From IMG/VR virus record IMGVR_UViG_3300028365_000024, positions 1 through 20,626 of that record: a DNA stretch of 20,626 nucleotides, one strand, 5' to 3'. The DNA comes from a virus. The notes beneath the pieces were generated by a model, which saw only the letters and a list, made by a program, of their open reading frames with translations, was not told the origin of the DNA and ran no database searches. Both the position numbers and the translations under genes were made by a program. Positions 14,098-20,626 of this stretch are shown here, piece by piece. The stretch's first letter is position 1, and each line of letters opens with the position of its first letter.

Positions 14098-14120
14098 CCA
14101 TCCCATAATTACAATGTCAC
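14092..14120 (-). promoter_or_regulatory. Sigma70-type promoter of the DPPF methyltransferase
   Basis: -35 GTGACA (14120-14115, five of six consensus bases), a 17-base spacer, and -10 TATAAA (14097-14092, five of six). It is the best promoter match in the window, placed between the SSB gene and the methyltransferase. Transcription should begin near 14085, at the base of the 5' hairpin. Confidence 0.75.
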
Positions 14121-14142
14121 GATATAATCTAATAATGACTAT

Positions 14143-14649
14143 CTAGAACGGCACGTCATCATCAAAATCAAAGTCCGGCTCAGGCATCTGGCCTGCAGCT
14201 TTCATCTGCTCTGGCGACTTAGCGCTGCCATACTGGTTCTTATGGTTGCGCTGGTTTGGCTGTCGCTGCTGAGTGTTATGCTGCTGCGGATTATTGACAT
14301 GAGCGCCATCCTTATTGCCTCCGAGCATCTGCATTTTATCAGCAATAATCTCAGTTGAGTATTTGTCATTGCCTTGCTGATCTTGCCATTTTCTGGTCTG
14401 CAGCTTGCCCTCAATATACACCTGTGAGCCTTTTTTAAGATACTCGCCTGCAATCTCTCCAAGCTTGCGATACATCACAACACGATGCCATTCAGTTTTT
14501 TCTTGCTGCTGGCCTTGTTGGTCCTTCCAACTCTCACTGGTGGCGATGCTAATATTGGCCACTGCATTTCCGTTTGCCATGTAACGTACCTCTGGATCTT
14601 GGCCCAAGTTACCCACTAAAATTACCTTGTTTACCCCTTTACTGGCCAT
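14143..14649 (-). CDS. ssb: Single-stranded DNA-binding protein (SSB)
   Basis: 168 aa, close to E. coli SSB in length and layout. The OB fold covers ~1-110: [21 protein letters not shown], then [21 protein letters not shown] and [19 protein letters not shown] Gln/Asn-rich disordered linker follows, then the acidic tip [10 protein letters not shown], which in SSBs docks partner proteins of replication and repair. The tip is almost identical to that of gammaproteobacterial SSB, suggesting it can recruit host factors. It overlaps the 109-aa gene by 11 bases and ends the recE-recT operon. Confidence 0.96.
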   Translation of the reverse strand: MASKGVNKVILVGNLGQDPEVRYMANGNAVANISIATSESWKDQQGQQQEKTEWHRVVMYRKLGEIAGEYLKKGSQVYIEGKLQTRKWQDQQGNDKYSTEIIADKMQMLGGNKDGAHVNNPQQHNTQQRQPNQRNHKNQYGSAKSPEQMKAAGQMPEPDFDFDDDVPF

Positions 14650-14968
14650 TTTTGAAAATCCTCTTTGTATTTACTTCGCTTAATATGTCCGACATATGCT
14701 CATCGTTGTAGCTGTCCTTTACCATACCTGTAAACTGTTTAATTAATGCTAACCTAGCAGCTGCAATAGGCATTTCATGTGTCTTTGCATAATCTCTTGA
14801 TGAGTGATCAAAAAATGCAGACAGGGCAAGCACTACCGGGTAAATATTGCCCCTCACCTCATGACTGCACATCAACGATGTCATGACAGATACTTGAATG
14901 TCCTCACGCTCGTTCATCATGATGTCGACCAGGTCAATGACCCTCTCATTAAACTCTCTATTACCCAT
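14639..14968 (-). CDS. Hypothetical protein between recT and ssb, 109 aa
   Basis: I choose ATG 14968 ([15 protein letters not shown]): AAGGAG lies 7 bases upstream, whereas the in-frame ATG at 14974 is 1 base from it. It overlaps recT by 8 bases and ssb by 11. The protein is helical and soluble, with two conserved-looking stretches ([20 protein letters not shown] and [18 protein letters not shown]). No family recognised. Position within a RecE-RecT-SSB operon suggests an accessory to annealing or exonuclease work, by context only. Confidence 0.82.
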   Translation of the reverse strand: MGNREFNERVIDLVDIMMNEREDIQVSVMTSLMCSHEVRGNIYPVVLALSAFFDHSSRDYAKTHEMPIAAARLALIKQFTGMVKDSYNDEHMSDILSEVNTKRIFKNGQ

Positions 14969-15776
14969 GGCCATTCTCCTTCTCAGCTGCCAGAATAGCT
15001 GCTTTTTCCTCATCGCTAAGAATATCATCGACATTCTCCTGGTCGACTGTCACATGCTCGCGCTCCTGTATGGACTTCTCAGCGCTTTGATGTAATAAGT
15101 CATCCCCTTGCTCAACCTTGGACAGTTTTGCCTGCAGTGGTGAGCGTTTGACCTGTTCTGGTGCTGGTGTGATGTCGCGCTCCATGCGCTGCTCGAGCTC
15201 ATCCTCAGTATTGGCACCAAGAATAGCCTCTGGCACATACCATCTTGCCCAGAATTTCACTGCCAGGTACCCAGCCTGCTGCTTAGGATTAGTGGACCAT
15301 AACGGAGAATTAAACACCCTCTGGTCGCAAGGATAGATCCACTCGCCCCAGGTCACATCATCCTCGCCTGCTATGACAGCACCAACACGCACCGCAGCAT
15401 TCTCGCTAAATTTTGGCGTCCACTTATCGCCACCATTACGGCCAGCTGTCTTAACTAGCTGTGGTTTCCAGTCTTTTCGGTCACCGACAAACTCATAATG
15501 GAACCGACCTTTGATGGCCTTTGACTTGCTGACCACAGCGTTAACAAGCTGCGCCTCATACCCCAGTATACCCTGTATCTCATGCGTCTTTTGCGCCACA
15601 GTCCATGGGTCCAGGTCCCAGCGCCTGGCCAAAAATACTATTGCCATGCACTTGTACGGATTACCGCGCAAATGCTGCGGTACCAAGCTGTCACTTGATG
15701 CCATGTACTTAGCCAGGACCTTGATGTCATCAATCGATGAATTTTGTAAATTAAAATTAGTCATTTCATTGCTCAT
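14961..15776 (-). CDS. recT: RecT-family single-strand annealing protein
   Basis: 271 aa from the ATG at 15776, behind GAGAGGGTAAAACT formed by the last codons of the exonuclease gene; an upstream in-frame ATG (15809) lies inside that gene. RecT features are clear: NPYKCMAIVFLARRWDLDPWT at ~35-55, then the AVRVGAVIAGEDDVTWGEWIY and NSPLWSTNPKQQAGYLAVKFWARWYVPEAI stretches by key residues. RecT binds single strands made by RecE and anneals them, promoting strand invasion and concatemer formation. The C-terminal ~80 residues are charged and variable, as in the family. Confidence 0.94.
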   Translation of the reverse strand: MSNEMTNFNLQNSSIDDIKVLAKYMASSDSLVPQHLRGNPYKCMAIVFLARRWDLDPWTVAQKTHEIQGILGYEAQLVNAVVSKSKAIKGRFHYEFVGDRKDWKPQLVKTAGRNGGDKWTPKFSENAAVRVGAVIAGEDDVTWGEWIYPCDQRVFNSPLWSTNPKQQAGYLAVKFWARWYVPEAILGANTEDELEQRMERDITPAPEQVKRSPLQAKLSKVEQGDDLLHQSAEKSIQEREHVTVDQENVDDILSDEEKAAILAAEKENGHG

Positions 15777-15780
15777 AGTT

Positions 15781-16689
15781 TTACCCTCTCTCAAACCAAT
15801 ATGGTGCATCTAACATGATGACTGGATCGTCATCGCCTGTGTAACTTTGGGCCTCGCCCTTAGTCATCTTGGACACCCTGGTGATGCGCTCAATAGCAGC
15901 ATTCCAGTCACGCTCTGTGCGCTCACCCCAGGTATCCGATAATTGATATATGACACACTCAAGTGGCTCCTCCTTGCTGTAGCAAATAAAGGCGAAGTCC
16001 TCGAGGCCAAATATCTTTTTATATGTGTACTCCTGCAGGTCATATCGCAGGTTAGCAGCTTGCTTGGCAAATCCCTCTGGTGAGATGTCAGCAACCGTCT
16101 TGACATCAAAGCCCATCTTCATCTGCCAGTTGATCGCATCACCGCGACCCTTGAATAAATGGCCATTAAGTATACGAAAACCAGAAACCTCTTTTTGACA
16201 GCCTCTGAGCAGCTGCTTGGCAGTTGGATTGTCATAGTTATTGGCGCCATAAGCAGTGGCTGTTTTCCACTGATCATCGTCTAGTATTCTGATACCAGCT
16301 TTTGCACACTTAGCCTCAAGCTCTGCCCATTCCTCACGACCCAATTTGGTCCTACGGTTGATGGTGTCCGGCTTTTTCATGTAGCGCTCATTAAATAGTT
16401 TTGGCTCGAGCAGGATAGTGTGACAAGCATCACCCATGATCATAGCTGGAGTCTCTTTGCGCTCAACATTTCGAGCAACATAGTGACACCATAACCAATA
16501 GTCTGACTTGGCTGGATCAGCAAAGTCTTTCAGCATGCTGCTTGATTTGGGCTCTGTGATTAAATGATATTGCTTTTGTGTCAGTTTATTATTGCCATAT
16601 ACGAGCAATTTACTGTCATCTTTGAGTGTTTTGAGTGTGCGCTGCACTGACTTTGCAGAGCTTTTTTGACGTTTGTGTATTACTTGCAT
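15781..16689 (-). CDS. RecE-like PD-(D/E)XK exonuclease
   Basis: 302 aa, the size of the catalytic C-terminal part of RecE (PDDEXK/DUF3799 family). Motif I is GDACHTILLEPKLF at 86-99 (the family's GxxxHxxxLEP). The nuclease core is KGRGDAINW at 180-188 with D184 and DVKT at 195-198 (D195, K197), followed by YDLQEYTY at 216-223 with the Q219/Y223 pair. It should resect double-stranded DNA 5' to 3', leaving strands for the RecT protein encoded immediately downstream. The start at 16689 sits behind GAGGGTAAATC. First gene of the recombination operon. Confidence 0.92.
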   Translation of the reverse strand: MQVIHKRQKSSAKSVQRTLKTLKDDSKLLVYGNNKLTQKQYHLITEPKSSSMLKDFADPAKSDYWLWCHYVARNVERKETPAMIMGDACHTILLEPKLFNERYMKKPDTINRRTKLGREEWAELEAKCAKAGIRILDDDQWKTATAYGANNYDNPTAKQLLRGCQKEVSGFRILNGHLFKGRGDAINWQMKMGFDVKTVADISPEGFAKQAANLRYDLQEYTYKKIFGLEDFAFICYSKEEPLECVIYQLSDTWGERTERDWNAAIERITRVSKMTKGEAQSYTGDDDPVIMLDAPYWFERG

Positions 16690-16710
16690 GATTTACCCTC
16701 TTTTAAGTAG

Positions 16711-16725
16711 CCGTTACGTTAACGG
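16711..16725. repeat. Perfect inverted repeat before the recombination operon
   Basis: CCGTTA-CGT-TAACGG on the plus strand: 6-bp arms around 3 bases, in the 88-base gap between the holin-like gene and the exonuclease gene. It lies between the candidate -10 and the GAGGGTAA start signal. It may be an operator or a hairpin at the 5' end of the mRNA; the same position is held by hairpins in front of other genes here. Confidence 0.65.
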
Positions 16726-16732
16726 TCCGAGA

Positions 16733-16761
16733 AGTATCTCATATCGTGCTAACTAATACAA
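16733..16761 (-). promoter_or_regulatory. Possible promoter of the recE-recT-ssb operon
   Basis: -35 TTGTAT (16761-16756), a 17-base spacer and -10 GATACT (16738-16733), then 7 bases to the inverted repeat. Consensus match is weak (3 and 4 of 6). It is favoured because the gap follows the holin-like stop, and because the -10-to-hairpin distance equals that of the better promoter at 14092-14120. Confidence 0.42.
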
Positions 16762-16777
16762 TAGTGATTATGTGATT

Positions 16778-17233
16778 TTATCCAATACGGTCTGGTGCTT
16801 GCTCTTTTTTGCCACCAAATCTGGCCATGGCACCTCTAGCTATGTCACCCATAAATGGGGCCGCAAAGTAGAAACCGAGCACAAGCATCATGGCACCAGT
16901 GGATTGGTCCAGGTATGGCTCATTAGCAGCGACCATTAGCTCTAGTTTTTCCTGGGTCACTTTGCCTGACCAGATTGCATACTGGTTTGAGCCCCAGCTA
17001 AACAGTAAAAAGAATATCCATAGCAAGGTCACGCTTGTTGCAATAAATCGCCTCGCAACATTGGCACCCTTGCTGGCATCGAGCCAGTTGATCAGTAGCT
17101 GGTCTTTTTTTTCATTGGCAAGCTGCTTGTCTCCAGCTTTTTCCTGGTCGGTATAAAATGCTTTATCGATTAGCGTAAAGCCATTTTCAACAGCTTTATC
17201 GCTGCCGAACATTTTACCGATCAAGTTTAACAT
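16778..17233 (-). CDS. Holin-like membrane protein, 151 aa
   Basis: Starts at 17233, overlapping the DUF5675 stop by one base (TAATG). Residues 1-60 are charged and helical (DKAFYTDQEKAGDKQLANEKK). Two clear membrane segments follow: FIATSVTLLWIFFLLFSW at ~62-79 and TGAMMLVLGFYFAAPFMGDI at ~117-136, with a basic tail. This resembles the 3TM/GTA-type phage holins, whose role is to permeabilise the inner membrane at lysis. Position at the end of the lysis-like block agrees. The family match is by pattern, so holin is likely but not certain. Confidence 0.72.
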   Translation of the reverse strand: MLNLIGKMFGSDKAVENGFTLIDKAFYTDQEKAGDKQLANEKKDQLLINWLDASKGANVARRFIATSVTLLWIFFLLFSWGSNQYAIWSGKVTQEKLELMVAANEPYLDQSTGAMMLVLGFYFAAPFMGDIARGAMARFGGKKEQAPDRIG

Positions 17234-17646
17234 TAGATGCCTCGCATCGTATTGCGCTGGATTGTAACTTTACCCTCGTCAGGTAGCATCTCCATAAGCT
17301 CAGTAAAGGCTTTCTCGCTATTACCGACATCTGGTATGCCATCGCCATCCAAATCCTTTAGCATCGTTCCTACGAGGACACAGCCTTTTATCTGGTGGGT
17401 AAAGTTTCCCTGGTGAATGTATATCCAGGTCCGGTCATCAACATCCAGTATGTGCAGCACCATGCCTAGTGATGGTGACATATGCTTATGCCACTTATAG
17501 ACGCCAGATGGTATGCAGCTTTCATAGGGTATGTTGTTCAACCAAGGCAGCTCTAGCGTAAAGCACCTAAAACCTGTGTCCAGAACAGACAAAATACCTA
17601 TTGTGCAGTCGCGCACACTGGTTGTATTAATGACTATATGGCTCAC
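17233..17646 (-). CDS. DUF5675 family protein, 137 aa
   Basis: Begins with GTG at 17646, overlapping the previous stop as GTGA. The product has the DUF5675 pattern: CFTLELPWLNNIPYESCIPSG at ~28-48, YKWHKHMSPSLG, then WIYIHQGNFTHQIKGCVLVG at ~74-93. The His followed ~12 residues later by GCVLVG recalls the HxnxxxxxxGCI-like layout of cell-wall-active enzymes, and the family is common beside phage lysis genes. Its biochemical activity has not been settled to my knowledge. It could act on peptidoglycan in place of a missing endolysin; that is inference. Confidence 0.82.
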   Translation of the reverse strand: MSHIVINTTSVRDCTIGILSVLDTGFRCFTLELPWLNNIPYESCIPSGVYKWHKHMSPSLGMVLHILDVDDRTWIYIHQGNFTHQIKGCVLVGTMLKDLDGDGIPDVGNSEKAFTELMEMLPDEGKVTIQRNTMRGI

Positions 17647-17987
17647 AATGATGGATCCTTTTCAAGTGCTCTTACCCTGTCTTTTAGCCTAGTAATCTCC
17701 TGACTTAATCGCATGTTTTCTCGGTCCTGGAGCTGCAAGCTGGCCATGGCTTTTGTAATCATTAGCTGGTTATCAGTTACCTGCGAAAGCATAACACCCT
17801 GCGCTGTCAAATCCCTTTTTACATAGGTCATATCAAGCGTAAGTGTATTTATCGTTAGCAACACAGTCATGTAAGCTGTTGCACCAGCTAGTACTGCTGG
17901 GAATATGTAGTTATGCAATATGTGCATTAGATCAATGTGCCTCCTATCACCATTTACATCTAATGGACTTATTTGTTTATCTTTCAT
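17643..17987 (-). CDS. Membrane-anchored coiled-coil protein, 114 aa
   Basis: I place the start at 17987 (MKDKQISPLDVNGD), 6-7 bases after GGGGAT; an in-frame ATG at 18023 lies inside the upstream gene without an SD. Residues ~20-50 hold one membrane helix (NYIFPAVLAGATAYMTVLLT). The rest is a long coiled coil (LQDRENMRLSQEITRLKDRV by key residues) that would face the periplasm if the N-terminus is inside. This is the shape of an inner-membrane spanin, but no lipobox o-spanin frame is found in or after it, so the assignment stays open. It overlaps the DUF5675 gene by 4 bases. Confidence 0.78.
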   Translation of the reverse strand: MKDKQISPLDVNGDRRHIDLMHILHNYIFPAVLAGATAYMTVLLTINTLTLDMTYVKRDLTAQGVMLSQVTDNQLMITKAMASLQLQDRENMRLSQEITRLKDRVRALEKDPSL

Positions 17988-17989
17988 TT

Positions 17990-18130
17990 CTATCCCCAGG
18001 TTTGCAATGGTGGTGGTGGGCATTCCTCGCCAAATACAAGTATGTCAAACCCCTGCTGCCAAACAGGAAACCCCACATCGTAAGATATAAACCAATCCGG
18101 CTCAATATAAACAAACAAATTGTAGTCCAT
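17990..18130 (-). CDS. Small hypothetical protein, 46 aa
   Basis: ATG at 18130 follows AGGATAAAAATT and comes 5 bases after the stop of the 310-aa virion protein. The stop at 17990 is 2 bases before the next start. The product is aromatic-rich (MDYNLFVYIEPDWFISYDVGF) and ends in GEECPPPPLQTWG. There is no signal peptide or lipobox, although the Cys and the proline run recall small lysis-associated peptides. No family recognised. Tight spacing on both sides supports translation. Confidence 0.62.
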   Translation of the reverse strand: MDYNLFVYIEPDWFISYDVGFPVWQQGFDILVFGEECPPPPLQTWG

Positions 18131-18135
18131 AATTT

Positions 18136-19068
18136 TTATCCTGTAGTAACGTCACACGCAAAAAAATAATAAGCATTTATAAAGAATAATAGATAATAAT
18201 CTTGACCGTTTATCGTTACTATTGTTCTATTTTCTGATGAGTTAATTCCAATACTTCCAACTGGTTGTTGTATGGTTCGAAATAACTTAGGAAATGAACC
18301 AATGATATTGTTTCCGCTATCAGAAACATACCATTTAACCAGAAATTTGGCGTCACCTATTTGGCCTGTTGACGCTATGTTTAGAGGAAAAGTTGTTGCT
18401 GGTATACGAGCACTTAATGGCCCTGCACCTATTCTACCATTAGATGCACCAAAGGTTTGCGATATGCTTGAATTGGCCATAAATATAAAACCTTGAAAAG
18501 AAAATGCAAAAGATGGTGGTGCTATTTGCACAGTATTTAACCATATTGGCAGTTGATTTGGTTGGTCATAAAATGAATCAAGTTTTCCAAAAAAATAAGC
18601 AGAATTATCGTCTATATCGTTTAATTCATTTGCAAACCACCAGATATATTGACCATCGCTGTCAACAATACAATCCCAATTATCTCCACTTGGAGATGAA
18701 GCGTTATTCCATCTTTTAGGCATCGAGCAACCTGGCTCTGGGTTATCTTCTAAAGTAGGAAATGCACCCTTACCTGTGTTTACGTCAGTCATACTTGTAT
18801 AGCCTCTAATAGAGGCAGTACTAGTAAAAAAATTATCATTTAAACGAAAAAACACCTCACCGTCTTTTTGGCGAAACACAATTGTATTATTGGCTGGGTC
18901 ATCAAAGGCAACAGTCCACCCACCGACTGGTGTCCTATCTCCATATCCAGTTATTAAAATTGCAATAAATGCCTCTCTCAACTTACCTAGAGGGTCTTTT
19001 GTATCAAAACCATTTTGGCCTACTACTGGAGCACCTGCATCTGTTGACCTATACAATACGGCTGTCAT
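18136..19068 (-). CDS. Virion/tail protein, paralogue 2, 310 aa
   Basis: Paralogue of the gene before it. Both begin MTA-(V/T)-(L/I)-Y-(R/K)-STD-x-GAP and both carry GYG-x-RTP-x-GGWT-x-AF near residue 45-60, then similar spacing of (I/V)DxDGxY with an aromatic run and a CFFGK/YFFGK motif. The middle and C-terminal parts diverge. Beta-rich, Asn/Ser/Gly-rich composition fits a tail-associated or host-contact protein. The GYG...GW pattern recurs in phage structural proteins of unknown fold. The start at 19068 has GAGGTAAATT upstream. Exact role (fibre, decoration or tail tip) is not determined. Confidence 0.7.
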   Translation of the reverse strand: MTAVLYRSTDAGAPVVGQNGFDTKDPLGKLREAFIAILITGYGDRTPVGGWTVAFDDPANNTIVFRQKDGEVFFRLNDNFFTSTASIRGYTSMTDVNTGKGAFPTLEDNPEPGCSMPKRWNNASSPSGDNWDCIVDSDGQYIWWFANELNDIDDNSAYFFGKLDSFYDQPNQLPIWLNTVQIAPPSFAFSFQGFIFMANSSISQTFGASNGRIGAGPLSARIPATTFPLNIASTGQIGDAKFLVKWYVSDSGNNIIGSFPKLFRTIQQPVGSIGINSSENRTIVTINGQDYYLLFFINAYYFFACDVTTG

Positions 19069-19078
19069 AATTTACCTC

Positions 19079-19951
19079 TTATTCGTTATCAAATGCTATT
19101 AAAGTGTTACCAATTGCAGTATCCAGAAATAAATACTTTTGACCTTGAATCTCTAAAAATGTTTGGCCATTGAATATGTTATTATTAAGACCTGCTAAAA
19201 ACAACAACCCTGGAAATGTACCGAGATAATAGACAGGCGAGTTTGTCTCCGCAATTCTTCTAGTAAAATATGCCCTAGAATCAACTAAGTTTGGCTGAGC
19301 AATAGTTGGATCAAGTTTTTTCATTGAAAGTCGGTCGCCACTTGTAGCTCCTGGCGCAACACCTCTATCACTAAAGTTACCGAAGTAATTGTCAAGAAAT
19401 AGTGGATCATCGCAGTTTGATGTGTTTACCTCTGTTGTTGTGCCACCTATTACCCACCTTCTCTCTGCATCTATTGAAAAGTCCATTTTTCCAAAGAAAC
19501 AACAACCTGGAACAGTCCCTATGTCATTGCAAATGAAGTAAAAATATTCGCCATCGTCATCGACTATCATCCACCATAAATCGCGGGGTGTAGTAATTGA
19601 TGTACTTGATCTCATTGGCATGTGATAACTATCAGCAGCAACTTGTAGGTCCGTTGGAAACTGACCTGTCCCAACTGTAGCACTAGACATTGTCAAAAAA
19701 CCTCTAGCTTTCACACCTTGCTCGCCTCCGGTACCCTTTATTTGAAGTGTGGGTCCACCAGCAAGCGTTGCTTTAAAGCATGCAATATTGCTTGGCACAT
19801 CCTCAAACGCGAGCGTCCAACCACCAGTTGGGGTTCTAGTGCCGTATCCATCAATCAAAACGGCCTTTAATATTGCCAGGTTTGATGCAGTGTCATTGTC
19901 TACAAACTGAGGAGCTCCTGGGTCAGTTGATTTATAAATTGTTGCTGTCAT
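19079..19951 (-). CDS. Virion/tail protein, paralogue 1, 290 aa
   Basis: Tandem paralogue of the 310-aa gene that follows. N-terminus MTATIYKSTDPGAPQFVDND, then GYGTRTPTGGWTLAFED at ~35-51, IVDDDGEYFYF at ~126-136 and GCCFFGKMDFS. The ending (FLEIQGQKYLFLDTAIGNTL) aligns with (VTINGQDYYLLFFINAYYFF) in paralogue 2. The start at 19951 is preceded by AGAGGATTAAAAA. Conserved N-terminal and core motifs with variable remainder would fit receptor-contact diversification after duplication. Function inferred from position next to the tail block. Confidence 0.7.
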   Translation of the reverse strand: MTATIYKSTDPGAPQFVDNDTASNLAILKAVLIDGYGTRTPTGGWTLAFEDVPSNIACFKATLAGGPTLQIKGTGGEQGVKARGFLTMSSATVGTGQFPTDLQVAADSYHMPMRSSTSITTPRDLWWMIVDDDGEYFYFICNDIGTVPGCCFFGKMDFSIDAERRWVIGGTTTEVNTSNCDDPLFLDNYFGNFSDRGVAPGATSGDRLSMKKLDPTIAQPNLVDSRAYFTRRIAETNSPVYYLGTFPGLLFLAGLNNNIFNGQTFLEIQGQKYLFLDTAIGNTLIAFDNE

Positions 19952-19962
19952 TTTTTAATCCT

Positions 19963-20626
19963 CTATTTAATATTCGCTGTCGACCAAACTTGATATGTTC
20001 TAGTGCCTGGTTCTGGTGGTGCTGGTGGTGGATCTGGTGGTGGTGGTGGTGGACCTGGGTCAACTTCCAATACTGGCAACCCATAAAAGTTTTCCTCATC
20101 ACGCCTATTACTGTTTTGTGCAGCTTCATATACTGCATTAAGCGTATCATTTCTAATGTGCAAATCTTTCATTGTCCATGTGGCACCATCTTGGCTAATA
20201 AAAAATTCACTGTCATTAAATCTAGCGCGACCCCATGGTAGGTTCAGAGCTGTTGTATTTAAGCCCTCCTGAGCGCCATCCCGGTAAAATCTAAACTCAC
20301 CCCTAAATGGTAACAAAGAGTTTGGATTATCCGTCACATCATATGAACCTGATAATAAGAAGTTATCGCCAGCATACGTATAAAACTTTGGCTGCAACTC
20401 ACCGCCAAGCGCTGTGCAATTATCATAGGATAATCTCCCATTCTCATCAAAGCCATCAAATTCTGGTCCGTTTACACCGAAAAAAGCACCCCTTAGCTCT
20501 GGTGGAACTGGCTGTGGTGGTGATGGCCTTACTGGAGATAATGGTGGGTCTTGCTTCACAAAAATAACCAGCCTGGTGTTTGACAGTGGTGTAAGTGAGC
20601 CAGCTAAAAGACTAATGCCATCGCCA
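19963..20626 (-). CDS. Tail or virion protein with proline-rich linkers, C-terminal part
   Basis: The frame is open from 19963 to the right edge (221 codons), so the N-terminus lies outside. A GTG at 20559 gives a 198-aa frame, but in-frame coding continues upstream (GDGISLLAGSLTPLSNTRL), so it is not the likely start. Visible parts: a first proline-rich linker (PPLSPVRPSPPQPVPPE), a ~125-residue globular piece with SYDNCTALGG, YTYAGDNFLLSGSYDVTD and GATWTMKDLHI, a second proline run (PGPPPPPPDPPPAPPEPG) and a 13-residue tail. It precedes the two paralogous virion proteins. Probably tail-associated; no named family. Confidence 0.7.
   Translation of the reverse strand, partial: GDGISLLAGSLTPLSNTRLVIFVKQDPPLSPVRPSPPQPVPPELRGAFFGVNGPEFDGFDENGRLSYDNCTALGGELQPKFYTYAGDNFLLSGSYDVTDNPNSLLPFRGEFRFYRDGAQEGLNTTALNLPWGRARFNDSEFFISQDGATWTMKDLHIRNDTLNAVYEAAQNSNRRDEENFYGLPVLEVDPGPPPPPPDPPPAPPEPGTRTYQVWSTANIK

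Noticed and set aside
17267-17276. GAGGGTAAA inside the DUF5675 gene as another start signal
   Set aside because: It encodes Glu-Gly-Lys in frame and no start codon with a plausible product follows.
17643-17987. i-spanin/o-spanin pair
   Set aside because: The coiled-coil protein has i-spanin shape, but neither alternate frame inside it nor the following gene encodes a lipobox lipoprotein.
18136-20626. Diversity-generating retroelement target in the tail genes
   Set aside because: No reverse transcriptase or template repeat is in the window, and the paralogues differ over their whole length rather than at adenine-derived sites.

Overview
The window reads as a contiguous piece of a tailed double-stranded DNA phage (or prophage) genome. 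Every gene I can support is on the minus strand, so the map runs from right (20626) to left (1). The plus-strand open frames are antisense shadows. Packing is tight: most neighbours overlap by 1-19 bases or abut. The longest stretch without a gene is about 190 bases (10102-10295), and it holds a promoter and a terminator. I see no rRNA, tRNA, CRISPR array, insertion sequence, integrase or CI-type repressor. The SSB tail (ending DFDDDVPF), sigma70-like promoters, RecE/RecT-like genes, a P22-like portal and an Sf6-like small terminase suggest a gammaproteobacterial host. That is inference; the species cannot be named from the sequence.

Layout in transcription order. (1) 20626-18136: end of a tail or virion protein with proline-rich linkers, cut by the window edge, then two tandem paralogous virion proteins that are probably tail or receptor-contact proteins. 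(2) 18130-16778: a lysis-like block with a 46-aa protein, a membrane-anchored coiled-coil protein, a DUF5675 protein and a holin-like membrane protein. No classical endolysin is visible. (3) 16689-14143: a recombination operon with a RecE-like PD-(D/E)XK exonuclease, RecT annealase, a 109-aa unknown and SSB. (4) 14120-13386: a DPPF-type DNA methyltransferase with its own promoter, flanked by two copies of a hairpin plus RBS repeat. (5) 13305-11533: replication genes, namely a Lin1244/Lin1753-type initiator whose linker DNA carries repeats resembling origin iterons, a helicase-loader-like protein, a coiled-coil unknown and a VRR-NUC nuclease. (6) 11526-9580: two transcription units of unrelated genes driven by near-identical 75-bp promoter/leader repeats and sharing a second repeat between their genes. 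(7) 9569-7257: many very small genes, including a two-helix membrane peptide, a Cro-like HTH protein, a winged-helix-like protein and a phage Dam methylase. (8) 7248-1: the packaging and head module, with small terminase, a 56-aa HTH-like protein, a 31-aa ORF, large terminase, portal and a very large polyvalent (probably ejected) protein that runs off the left edge.

The genes fit one programme: recombination-coupled replication (RecE, RecT, SSB, initiator, loader), DNA modification by two methylases, packaging, then lysis. The least ordinary content is regulatory. Eleven start codons are preceded by the same RAGGGTA signal, usually GAGGGTAA. Several of these sit just downstream of compact hairpins, two unrelated genes share a duplicated promoter and 5' leader, and the DPPF methylase looks like an exchangeable cassette between repeats. 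Seven genes of 31-58 codons are too short for usual size cut-offs; they were read directly from the sequence and are listed below.
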